Shown one piece after another: positions 25,840 through 35,500 of a stretch of DNA of 46,238 bases. The notes below the pieces were generated by a model. That model made no database searches and was not told the origin of the DNA. It worked only from the letters and a program-made list of their open reading frames with translations. The position numbers and the translations under genes are program-made. The stretch covers positions 1 through 46,238 of the forward strand of contig NZ_WTYB01000005.1 in NCBI RefSeq assembly GCF_009828055.1, read 5' to 3'. Each line of letters opens with the position of its first letter. Positions within the stretch are counted from its first letter, which is position 1. This stretch comes from Erythrobacter ramosus. GTDB taxonomy: Bacteria; Pseudomonadota; Alphaproteobacteria; Sphingomonadales; Sphingomonadaceae.

Positions 25840-28800
25840 ATGAAACACCGCTGGATCGCCGCTGCCTTGCTCGCCACAAGCGCGCTCGCTGCACCAATTG
25901 CGCAGGCGCAAGAGACCGAAACTAAGCTGCTGCGCGATCCGGCGCTGTCGGACAATGCGCTCGCGTTTGTTTATGCCGGGGATATCTGGATCGCGGCGCC
26001 TGATGGCAGCAACCCTGTTCGGCTGACGTCGCACCTCGCCGATGAACGTGATCCGATCATTTCGCCCGATGGTACCAAAATTGCCTACACCGCCAATTAC
26101 GACGGCAATGCCGATGTGTTTGTGATTGATGTGCGCGGGGGCGAACCGCAACGGCTGACCTGGCATCCGGGCGAAGATACTGCAGTCGACTGGGCACCCG
26201 GCGGCAAGACGGTGGCGATGGTCAGCGCGCGTGAGCGGCGCTCGGGCCGGTCGGGCCAGCTCTACCATGTCGGGCTGGATGGCAGCCTGCCGACGAAGGT
26301 GTCCGAAGCTGCGGTAGCGGCGGGTAGCTACGACGAAAGCGGGCGCGTCTTTGCCAATGTGCCTTGGACATCGGGCAATGCCGTGCTGACCGGCGGCGGC
26401 GTCAATGGTTGGCGCGGCTATCGCGGCGGCCGCACTCCGTCGCTCCAGCTGATCGATTTCGGTGCTGGCACGTCGGCCACCATCCCCGGCGATCGCACCA
26501 GCGAATTCGATCCAATCTGGATGGGCGGAAAGCTCTATTTCCTATCCGACCGCTGGAACACCCGCGCCAATATCTTCAGCTACGATCCGGCCAGCGGTGA
26601 GACCGTTCAGATCACCCGCGAAAGCGATTGGGACATCCGCAATATCACCGGCAAGAACGGGCGGATCGTCTATGAAGCTGGCGGCGTTCTCCATACGCTC
26701 GACGTGGCGAGCGGCACGTCGAGCCGCCTGCCCATCAGGCTCGTCGCCGACCTGCCTGCGCGCCGCGCAGGCTGGCAACCGGTTGGCGATCAAATGACGA
26801 GCGCGGCGCTCTCCCCATCAGGCGCACGGGTCGCGGTCACTGCTCGCGGTGAGGTTTTCACCGCCCCAACCGATAAGGGCGCTGTCCGCAACATTTCGCA
26901 GAGTGCCGCGACCCGCGACTACTCCGCGATCTGGTCGGACGATGGCACCAGGCTCGCCTATGTCACCGATGACGGGGCCGGACAGGTTCTAATGATCGAG
27001 GATCAAAGCGGCATCGAACCAGTGCGCCGCATCCCGCTGGGGGAACATTTTTACGAACTTGTCGGCTGGGGTAACGCGGGCAAGCATATCATCTTTGCCA
27101 GCAACAAGTTGACCCTGCATGCGTTGGAAGTGGCGACAGGCAACCATTGGCAGGTCGCCAGCAGCCCGCGTCGCAATGGCAATTTCGGCGCGACCATTTC
27201 TCCCACTGGCAACTGGGTAGCTTACACCACCCGCGGGGCGAACGAGAACGCCGCGCTCAACCTATACGACCTCGCCACCCGCCGTAGTCACCCGGTGACT
27301 AGCAGCTTTGCCGACATCGGCTCGCCGCAATTTTCCAAGGATGGCAAATTGCTGTTCTTTACGGCGTCGACCAATGCTGGCTCGTTCTATTCCGGGCTCG
27401 ATATGACGACGCAGGATCGCCCGTACCGAGCGGGAATCTATGCCGCCGTGCTTGAAGCTGACGGAGAATCACCGCTCGCTCCAATCCTCGCGAATGAAGA
27501 GGCGGAGAAGCCGGACACCGAAGGCAAGGAAGGCAAGGGCCAGAAGGACACCAAGGCCGACACCGCCAAGGCCAAGGATCCGGCCCCGAAGGTCGATCCC
27601 TTCAGGTTGGAACGGCGCATCGTTGCGTTACCCGTAGCCGAAGCGGCCTATGCCAGCCTCGCCACCGCCAAGGATGGCGCATTGTTCTATATCGAGCGTG
27701 TTCAGCCTGGCGTCGCCACCGGCCCGGGCAGCGGGCAGGAACGTGCGAGGCTGATGCGGTTCGACTTCGAAGAACGCAAGGCAGAGCAGGTCGGCGACGG
27801 CGTCATCGCCGTCACCACCGATGCCAAGGGTGAAAAATTGCTTTTGATGAAGCACGACGACACCCTGCTAACCGCCGATGCGGGCAAGAAATTGGAGCCT
27901 GAGCCGGTGAGCCTCGCCGGAGCGAAGCTGTATGTCGATCCGATGGCCGAGTGGAAACAGATCTTCGGCGACGTCTGGCGGATGGAGAAGGAATATTTCT
28001 ACGATCCGGGCCTGCACGGGCTGGATTGGGCCGGCGTGCGCGCCAAGTTTGAGCCGCTGTTGGCGCATATCGGACGGCGCGAAGACCTCAACGAGCTACT
28101 GATCGAAATGACGGGCGAGATGGGTGTCGGCCACAACTATGTTGGCGGCGGTCAGGTGTATGATAACAGCGCAGCCGCGCCGGGACTGCTGGGCGCCGAC
28201 ATTGTCGCGGAAAACGGGCTCTATCGGATCAAGCGCATTTTCAACGGCGAACAGTGGAACCCGTTCGTTGCCGCCCCGCTAGCCGCACCCGGCGTCGATG
28301 TGAACCAGGGCGACTATATCGTCGCCATCGACGGCAAGGAACTGACCTCGCGTGACAATATCTACGCCGCGCTGTCTGGCGCGCGTGGCAGCCAGATTGC
28401 GTTGACCGTTGCCGCCTCGCCCAATGGGCCGCGCCGCACATCGACGGTTGAGCCTGTCGCCAACGAAGGCACATTGCGCTTGTGGGCCTGGATCGAGGAC
28501 AATCGCAGGCGGGTCGATCAGGCAACGGGCGGACGCGTTGCCTATGTCTACATGCCTAACACTGCCGACGCCGGGTTCACTCTGTTCAACCGGATGTATT
28601 TTGCGCAGACCGACAAGGAAGCGTTGATCCTGGACGAACGTTCGAACGGCGGCGGGCAAGCGGCCAACTACATCATCGACGTTTTGGGCCGGAAATGGCT
28701 GGCAGGCTGGAAGGACCGCGAAGGGTTGACCTATTCCACGCCGGGCGGCGGGATCTACGGCCCAAAGGTGATGCTGATCGATCAGGACGCAGGATCGGGT

Positions 28801-29139
28801 GGGGACTGGATGCCTTATGCCTTCCGCGAGAACGGCCTTGGCACGTTGATAGGCACCCGCACGTGGGGCGGTCTGATCGGTATCAGCGCCAATCCCGGCC
28901 TGATAGACGGCGGGCGGCTGGCGGTGCCGAATTTTCGGTTTTACGACACGCAGGGCCGCTTCACGATCGAGAACGAAGGCGTCGCCCCTGATATCATGGT
29001 CGAGCTTGATCCGCTCGCGCTCGACCGGGGGCAGGACACCCAGCTTGAGGCAGCGATCGGGAGCGTCTTGCAACAGCTGGAAGGGGCATCCTCCCCCATC
29101 AAACCGCCGCCTCCCTATCCGACCGAAATCGGGAAGTGA
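25840..29139 (+). CDS. Tricorn-type exported S41 protease
   Basis: 1099 residues from ATG 25840, with CAGGAGGGGG upstream; the frame is open from 25783 but that start lacks a ribosome-binding site. Signal peptide MKHRWIAAALLATSALAAPIAQAQ. Residues ~30-370 are beta-propeller repeats of the WD40-like/TolB type (DIWIAAPDGSNPVRLTSHLADERDPIISPDGTKIAYT). A second propeller and a Lys/Glu-rich low-complexity linker (residues ~566-606) follow. The C-terminal part has the C1 domain (EWKQIFGDVWRMEKEYFYDPGLHG), a PDZ segment (GDYIVAIDGKELTS) and the S41 core with DQDAGSGGDWMPYAFRENGLG, the probable Ser, and LIGTRTWGGLIG. It degrades peptides, here probably in the periplasm. Confidence 0.93.
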   Translation: MKHRWIAAALLATSALAAPIAQAQETETKLLRDPALSDNALAFVYAGDIWIAAPDGSNPVRLTSHLADERDPIISPDGTKIAYTANYDGNADVFVIDVRGGEPQRLTWHPGEDTAVDWAPGGKTVAMVSARERRSGRSGQLYHVGLDGSLPTKVSEAAVAAGSYDESGRVFANVPWTSGNAVLTGGGVNGWRGYRGGRTPSLQLIDFGAGTSATIPGDRTSEFDPIWMGGKLYFLSDRWNTRANIFSYDPASGETVQITRESDWDIRNITGKNGRIVYEAGGVLHTLDVASGTSSRLPIRLVADLPARRAGWQPVGDQMTSAALSPSGARVAVTARGEVFTAPTDKGAVRNISQSAATRDYSAIWSDDGTRLAYVTDDGAGQVLMIEDQSGIEPVRRIPLGEHFYELVGWGNAGKHIIFASNKLTLHALEVATGNHWQVASSPRRNGNFGATISPTGNWVAYTTRGANENAALNLYDLATRRSHPVTSSFADIGSPQFSKDGKLLFFTASTNAGSFYSGLDMTTQDRPYRAGIYAAVLEADGESPLAPILANEEAEKPDTEGKEGKGQKDTKADTAKAKDPAPKVDPFRLERRIVALPVAEAAYASLATAKDGALFYIERVQPGVATGPGSGQERARLMRFDFEERKAEQVGDGVIAVTTDAKGEKLLLMKHDDTLLTADAGKKLEPEPVSLAGAKLYVDPMAEWKQIFGDVWRMEKEYFYDPGLHGLDWAGVRAKFEPLLAHIGRREDLNELLIEMTGEMGVGHNYVGGGQVYDNSAAAPGLLGADIVAENGLYRIKRIFNGEQWNPFVAAPLAAPGVDVNQGDYIVAIDGKELTSRDNIYAALSGARGSQIALTVAASPNGPRRTSTVEPVANEGTLRLWAWIEDNRRRVDQATGGRVAYVYMPNTADAGFTLFNRMYFAQTDKEALILDERSNGGGQAANYIIDVLGRKWLAGWKDREGLTYSTPGGGIYGPKVMLIDQDAGSGGDWMPYAFRENGLGTLIGTRTWGGLIGISANPGLIDGGRLAVPNFRFYDTQGRFTIENEGVAPDIMVELDPLALDRGQDTQLEAAIGSVLQQLEGASSPIKPPPPYPTEIGK

Positions 29140-29145
29140 GCAATC

Positions 29146-29173
29146 GGGCGCAGGCTGAATTCAACCTGCGCCC
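29146..29173 (+). terminator. Hairpin after the Tricorn-type gene
   Basis: GGGCGCAGG (29146-29154) pairs perfectly with CCTGCGCCC (29165-29173) around a 10-base loop, seven bases after the stop codon. The T tract after it is weak, so termination may be partial or Rho-assisted. Confidence 0.7.
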
Positions 29174-29502
29174 GGGCTCTGTTAAAGCAATTGCACGTTA
29201 TCATTTCTAGGGCACTCGGGCAGCGAATGGCGGCTATTCGGGGTCCGCATCCCATCGGCCGAAATCCCCAAATCGATCCAGAGCTGGACGTTCTTGGTGT
29301 GTGAGCCCGGAATGACGCGTCGGGGGCAGCCGCACGCGGGAAGAATTCGTCTCGTCCAAGTCCTCAGCTCTTGAACCTCGAAGCATGAACGGATGGGAGG
29401 CTTGACTAGGATAGGCGTTAGCGAGAGACACCTAGCCGAGTATGAGCTTATTCAAATCAGGGTTCACTCTTCTGCCGCGATCAACAGCCAAAGGCTTCAC
29501 CG
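29174..29502. other. Gene-free spacer, about 330 bp
   Basis: No credible gene on either strand. It contains GAATGGCGGCTATTC at 29225-29239, a short motif that recurs with small changes at 32215-32229 and 45583-45597. The promoter of the following amidohydrolase must lie in its last part; no -35/-10 can be called with confidence. Confidence 0.5.
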
Positions 29503-31200
29503 ATGAAACAGGCATTCCGAGCGGCAGCCGCACTGATCCTTGCAACGACGGCGCTGACGGGCATGGCGATGGCTCAGGACGATCATGACCAATGGTTTGC
29601 CGGCGGGGCCGCAGGTGCCACGCAAGGGTCAGCGGATACATTTGTGCAGGGCCCATCCCGCACATCCACCGAGAGCCTTGGCCCATTCCGCAAGCTGGTG
29701 ATCCGCGGTGCCATGCTGATCGACGGCACAGGAGGGCCGCCGCGCGGGCCGACCGACATCGTGATCGAGGGCAACCGGATCGTTGCGGTCAACCAGGCGG
29801 GCTGGCCCGGGCTGCCGATGAATGCGGACCGCGAGCCGCGCGACGCCGAGCATGAGATCGATGCCACGGGCATGTACGTGATGCCCGGCTTCGTGGATAC
29901 ACACGTCCATCTGCCTGCGGCCGACAAGGCACCCGACGTCAGCTACGCCTACAAGCTATGGCTGGCGCACGGCGTGACGAGCGTGCGCGGCGTACCGCTC
30001 GCTCCGCCCGATTTTGCAAGTTCGGAAAAGAACCGCGCGGCCGCCAACGTGATCGCGGCCCCGCGGATCTTCAATTATCAGACGCTGGGTGCCGGCTGGA
30101 CGGGGGGCGCGGTCGACACGCCGGAAAAGGCGCGGCTTTGGGTGCGCTGGGCCGCCGCGCACAACATCGACGGGATCAAGTTCTTCAACCGCCCTTCGGA
30201 AACGCCCGCAATCATCGCCGCCGCGATCGACGAGGCGCACAAGAATGGCATGGGCACGATCGCCCATCTTTCGCAGACTGGGGTAGCCAGCTTCAACGCG
30301 CGCGACGCTGGCGATGCGCATCTCGACACCGTTACGCATTTCTACGGCCATCACGAGGCACTGCTCAAGGATGCGACGATCCAGGATCTGCCGTCTGACT
30401 ATAACTACTTCGATGAGCAGCAGCGCTTTGGCGACATTGCCGAGATATGGGACGAGACCTACCCGCCGGGTTCACCTGAATGGACCGAATACCTGCGCCA
30501 TCAGAAGGCCAACGGCGTTGTCTTCAATCCAACGTTTAACATCTACGCCGCCTCACGCGATCTGATGCGCGCCCGCAACGCCGATTGGAACAACAGGTAC
30601 ACGACCCCGCAGCTGTGGAGCTTCTTCCAATCCACGCGCGATAACCATGGGTCCTACTTCTACGACTGGACGACCGAACATGAATACGCCTGGAAAAAGT
30701 TCTATTCCAACTTCTTCCGGCTGATGAACGATTACAAGAACATGGGCGGGCGAGTGACGGTCGGCACCGATTCCGGCTTCATCTTTAAGACCTACGGCTT
30801 TGCCTATGTCGAGGAGCTCGAGCTGTTCCGCGAGGCGGGCTTCACCCCGCCGGAGATTCTGCGCGCGGCGACGATGTGGAGCGCGGACGAACTTGCCAGG
30901 CCCTCGGGCAAGGCAGCCCAGTTCGGCGTGGTGCGGCCCGGCATGCTCGCGGACCTGGTGATCGTGAAGGAGAACCCGCTCGCCAACCTCAGGACGCTCT
31001 ACGGCACCGGGCATCTGCGGTTGAACCCGGAGACGAACAAGCAAGAGCTGGTGGGCGGCGTCAGCTACACGATCAAGGATGGCATCGTTTACGACGCCAA
31101 GAAGCTGTTGGCGGAAGTGACCGAAATGGTGGCGTCCGAAAAGGCGCGCCTCGGGCTGCCGGGACCAGCGGTCCCCAACCCAGCCACAGTGCAAGAATAG
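29503..31200 (+). CDS. Exported amidohydrolase-superfamily protein
   Basis: 565 residues. Signal peptide MKQAFRAAAALILATTALTGMAMAQ. Amidohydrolase core: KLVIRGAMLIDGTGGPPRGPTDIVIEGNRI, then the metal-binding HxH in MPGFVDTHVHLPA (His134 and His136), AHGVTSVRG, metal His in GTIAHLSQTG, DTVTHFYGHHEALL, and GGRVTVGTDSGF with the catalytic Asp. Strand order and metal ligands suggest an intact binuclear or mononuclear enzyme. The family includes imidazolonepropionase-like and dipeptidase-like hydrolases; substrate unknown. An exported form next to two exported peptidase-like genes suggests nutrient-peptide processing. Confidence 0.92.
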   Translation: MKQAFRAAAALILATTALTGMAMAQDDHDQWFAGGAAGATQGSADTFVQGPSRTSTESLGPFRKLVIRGAMLIDGTGGPPRGPTDIVIEGNRIVAVNQAGWPGLPMNADREPRDAEHEIDATGMYVMPGFVDTHVHLPAADKAPDVSYAYKLWLAHGVTSVRGVPLAPPDFASSEKNRAAANVIAAPRIFNYQTLGAGWTGGAVDTPEKARLWVRWAAAHNIDGIKFFNRPSETPAIIAAAIDEAHKNGMGTIAHLSQTGVASFNARDAGDAHLDTVTHFYGHHEALLKDATIQDLPSDYNYFDEQQRFGDIAEIWDETYPPGSPEWTEYLRHQKANGVVFNPTFNIYAASRDLMRARNADWNNRYTTPQLWSFFQSTRDNHGSYFYDWTTEHEYAWKKFYSNFFRLMNDYKNMGGRVTVGTDSGFIFKTYGFAYVEELELFREAGFTPPEILRAATMWSADELARPSGKAAQFGVVRPGMLADLVIVKENPLANLRTLYGTGHLRLNPETNKQELVGGVSYTIKDGIVYDAKKLLAEVTEMVASEKARLGLPGPAVPNPATVQE

Positions 31201-31526
31201 TTACGCCGAGTTCATCTCTGGCCTGCACCTCCGGCTCTATTCTTGGAATGTCGTGCTTTGCCAAAAGCCGCTACTCCTTTCGACGATCGGAAACGGCCAG
31301 CTGTGGGTCGACTGCAGCCAGTTGCCCGGAAGGGAACGAAGTGGGACAAAACTGCCATGCGGTGACGCATACCGGAACGACCGACTACGCCGAAACCAGC
31401 GGTTCGGGAAGCAGCGAGGCTGGCACTGGCGAAGCCTGCAACTGGTCGGTCAGAGCGGCAGCATTTTCTAATCTTCAGGCCGACAGACATTCTTCAGATG
31501 ACCATTGTGGTCACTGGAGAATGATC
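31201..31526. other. Gene-free spacer, about 325 bp
   Basis: The recombinase frame stays open through this region but without a start with a ribosome-binding site, recognisable domain or conserved-looking content, so I take it as non-coding. No repeat or hairpin that would mark a recombination site for the neighbouring recombinase was found by eye. Confidence 0.5.
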
Positions 31527-32159
31527 ATGGAGATGCCCGAAACCGAAACGACTGCCACCAAGCGCCCGGTCTGGAACGCGGGAAGGAGTGTTGGCGCCAA
31601 GCGCGCGCTCAAACCGAAGCAGACATGGGAGATCCGCTTTTTTCTCAACGAACGCCGCCGCTTGCGTGATCGCGCATTGTTCGACCTCGCAATTGATAGC
31701 AAATTGCGTGGCTGCGACCTTGTGCGGATGAAGATTGGCGACATCGTCAGCGGCGGGCAGATCCGATCGCGCGCAATCGTGATGCAGCAGAAGACAGCCC
31801 GTCCTGTTCAGTTCGAACTTCTGCCGGACGCCAGAGCTAGTCTGTTGGCGTGGCTTAATCGCCGAGGTGGCACGGTGGATGATTATGTCTTTCCAAGCCG
31901 GGTCGATCACAACGGTCACCTTAGCACTCGCCAATACGCTCGGCTTGTTGATGAATGGGTGACCGGAGTTGGCTTGGTGCGAAGCGAATATGGCACCCAC
32001 TCACTTCGGCGAACCAAGGCGTCGATCATCTACAGGGCGACCGGCAACCTCCGTGGCGTCCAAATTCTTCTCGGCCACAGCAAGATCGAGAATACGGTGC
32101 GCTACCTCGGGATCGACGTAGAAGATGCGCTTGCCCTCGCCGAGAACACCGAAATTTGA
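31527..32159 (+). CDS. Orphan catalytic-domain-only tyrosine recombinase
   Basis: 210 residues from ATG 31527, which has CTGGAG eight bases upstream; ATG 31521 is too close to it. It has only the catalytic domain of tyrosine recombinases, without the N-terminal core-binding domain. All catalytic residues can be placed: Arg61 (KLRGCDLV), Lys89 (MQQKTARPV), His158 and Arg161 (THSLRRTK), His184 (LGHSKIENT) and the nucleophile Tyr193 (VRYLGID). Size and architecture resemble FimB/FimE phase-variation recombinases and other single-domain integrases. No phage or plasmid genes are nearby. Whether it still acts on a local site is unknown. Confidence 0.9.
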   Translation: MEMPETETTATKRPVWNAGRSVGAKRALKPKQTWEIRFFLNERRRLRDRALFDLAIDSKLRGCDLVRMKIGDIVSGGQIRSRAIVMQQKTARPVQFELLPDARASLLAWLNRRGGTVDDYVFPSRVDHNGHLSTRQYARLVDEWVTGVGLVRSEYGTHSLRRTKASIIYRATGNLRGVQILLGHSKIENTVRYLGIDVEDALALAENTEI

Positions 32160-32526
32160 ACAACGGGCTCCTCGCTTTACCGGCGGGGAGCCGACACTAC
32201 TCTGCTCGCGCTATGGATAGCGGCTATTCTAAGCTCCTTTGCCGAAAGCGGAAATTCTCAAACCGTCCCCATGTCGGTCATTTGAACGTCCGACGGATCT
32301 GCCTGTAGCCTTGATCGCTTCAGCCGCCATGCTCCGGCCAAATGCAAGATCGGCCGTTCTGGTGTTGGAGGGCAGTTCGGCATCCGGTAAAAGGGAACCG
32401 TTGAAATAGATGCTTTCAGGCCCGTTGGTCAGATCCGCTGTCGCGCCAAGCTGGCGCCATTGGCACGTGGCGCCGGTCGCTTTGAATGGTGCTGGCTCGC
32501 CGCATTGATGCTAGACGTTCACCCTG
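32160..32526. other. Gene-free spacer upstream of the hybrid kinase, about 365 bp
   Basis: No gene recognised. It holds GGATAGCGGCTATTC (32215-32229), a relative of motifs at 29225 and 45583, and two TGGCGCC copies near 32453-32477 that can pair as an inverted repeat. The 45-bp element found upstream of the Crp/Fnr and lipoprotein genes is not present here. Confidence 0.5.
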
Positions 32527-35500
32527 ATGCCGAACAGCAGCCCTCCTCAAGCAGGTGGCGACAGGCTCGTCGGGGAGGTTTTGCACACCGGGAAGGCAGA
32601 TCGACGCCCGGCCGCGGCAGCGACAAAACCCGGAGGATCGGCTCAATCTCCCATTACGGTGGTAGCCATAGGAGCTTCAGCGGGCGGGCTGGATGCGATG
32701 GCGCGGCTGCTTGATGCGATGCCGGCCGATACCGGGATGGCGTTCCTGCTGGTTCAGCATCTCGATCCCCACCACCCCAGTCAGCTAGCCGAACTGCTCT
32801 CGACCCACACCGACATGCCCATCGTCGAGGCTACCGAAGGCATGGGTATGGAGCCAGACGCGATCTACATTTGCCCTCCGGGCCATTTTCTGGCGATCCG
32901 CTTCGGCGTGCTTCATCTGACGCGCCCGCTGACGGGCGACCACGCACGCATGCCGATCGATTTCCTGATCCGGTCGCTGGCCGAGGAATGCGGCGCGCGG
33001 TCGGTCGCGGTCATCCTTTCAGGCACCGGCACTGACGGTAGCAACGCGCTGGGCTCGCTGCACGCAAGCGGCGGTCATATCATTGTGCAAGACCCGGACG
33101 AGGCTGAGCACGACGGGATGCCGCGCAGTGCGGTGCAGACCGGGCTCGCCCATGCGGTGGTTCCGCTCGCGCAGATCCCCGCGCGGCTGGCGGCTATCGG
33201 TCAGCAGAAAGCGGCTGCGGCTGCATCCCGCACGATGCGGCCCGAAGACTATAATGCGACCGACATCCAAACCATCATCGCACTGCTGCAAGAGAAGGTC
33301 GGGCAGGACTTCAGTGCCTACAAGCGCGGCACGCTGGAGCGGCGCATTCACCGCCGGATGGGCCTACGCGGCCTGCCCGCGGGCGCATTGGCGCGGTATC
33401 ATGACGAGCTGAGCCGCAATCAGGCAGAATGCCTCGCTTTGGCCGAAGATTTGCTGATCAATGTCACCAGCTTCTTTCGCGATCCTACGGTGTTCGAGCT
33501 GCTGGAACGCGAGGTGATCCCCGATCTGCTCGACAATCTCGCTGCCAATCAGGCGCTGCGGATTTGGGTGGCAGGTTGCAGCACCGGCGAAGAAGCCTAC
33601 TCGCTGGCGATCATCATGCGCGACGCCATCCTTGCCGCGCGGCGCGATATCAAGCTGCAAGTGTTCGCGTCTGACATTGATGCCCAAGCCATCGCAGTCG
33701 CGCGCGAGGGGCTCTATTCGCGCTCCATCAAGGATGAAGTGCCTGCCGAACGATTGGCCCGCTACTTCGTCGAGGAGGATGGCGGCTACCGCGTCACGCA
33801 GGCCTTGCGCGGATCGGTGGTGTTTACTGTGCAGGATGTGCTGAACGACCCGCCGTTTTCGCGGATGGATCTGGTATCCTGCCGCAACCTGCTGATTTAT
33901 TTCAAGCCCGACGCGCAGGCCAAGGTGATTGGCCTGTTCCATTTCGCCTTGCGCGAAAATGGCGTGCTGATGTTAGGCATGGCCGAGACGCCAGGCAATG
34001 TCTCGGAACGGTTTGCGGTACTGCACAAGGCCGAGCGGATCTATCGCCACATCGCGCGAAGCAAGCCGGGCGAGCCGGGCTTTCCGCTCAGCTTTGTCGA
34101 AAACATTCCCCGGCTGACCGGCCACGAGAGCAAGGCACAGCTGACCCGGCAGGCGGCGCTCGCAAAACTCTGCCGCGATACCGTGCTGGACAATTTTGCA
34201 CCGGCCAGCCTGCTGATCAATGCCCAGCGCCACTGCATCTATTCGGTTGGCGCCGTGAGCCGTTATCTGCGCCTTGCCTCCGGCCCGCCGACGCTCGATC
34301 TGCTGGCGCTGGCACCGGAGGAGCTACGCGGCACCTTGCGCTTTGCGATCTCGCGCGCGGATCGTGAGCGGCCGCTCATTTCGACTGGCCTGTGCGAAGC
34401 CACCGCCGACGGCGCGGCGGTGTTCTTCACCATCATGGTGCGCTTTGTCGAAAGCGATGGTGAGCCGCTGCATCTGGTCAGCTTCATTGAACAGGCGCCG
34501 CAGACTGCGTCCGTCGCTCTGCCACCCCAGCACGATAATGAAGGGCAGATGCGCGCACTCGAGCGGCAGCTTGAAGTCGCCCATGCTGACCTGCTGTCGG
34601 CGATCCAGAGCCGCGATACGCTGGTGCTCGAACAGAAGGCGATCAATGACGAAGCCCTCTCGGTCAACGAGGAGTTTCAGTCCACCAATGAAGAGCTGCT
34701 GACATCCAAGGAGGAACTGCAATCGCTGAACGAGGAGCTGATCGCGCTCAACAGCCAGCTTCAGGAAACCCTCGACCGGCAACGGATCGCGTCGGACGAT
34801 TTGCAGAACATCCTCTACAGCACCAATGTCGCAACGCTGTTCCTTGATCAGAAACTGCGCATTCGGTTTTTCACGCCGGCCACCAAGTCCTTCTTCAGCG
34901 TCATCCCCGGCGATATCGGCCGTCCGCTGGCAGACCTGCAATCGCTGGCCGATGACGATGATCTGTTGGCCGACGCCCGGATCGTCCTGCTCCAGCACAC
35001 AACGATAGACCGTGAAATCGGCGGGCCGGGCGGAACATGGTTCGTGCGCCGCATCTTCCCCTACCGCACGCATGATGACCGGGTTGAGGGCGTGGTTATC
35101 ACCTTTATCGACATCACCGAACGTCGCCGGACGGCAGCCGCGCTGGACGAGGCGCGGCGCGCGGCGGAACAGTCCAACCGCGGCAAATCGCGGTTCCTGG
35201 CGGTGGCAAGCCATGACCTTCGCCAGCCGCTGCAATCGCTGTCGCTGATTCAGGACATGCTGCGCCAAAGCGTTGATGATCCCAAGGCACAGGAACAGAT
35301 CGCGCGGTTTGGCCTGCTGCTGGATGCAATGACGGGGATGCTGAATTCCCTGCTCGATATCAACCAGATCGAATCGGGCGTGCTCGAAGTGAGCACTGCG
35401 TCCTTTACCCTTGCCGACCTGTTCGAACGCTTGCGCGAAGAGTTCGCGCCATTGGCCGCAGCACAAGCCCTCGAGTTGCGCGTGATACCAAGCACCGCCG

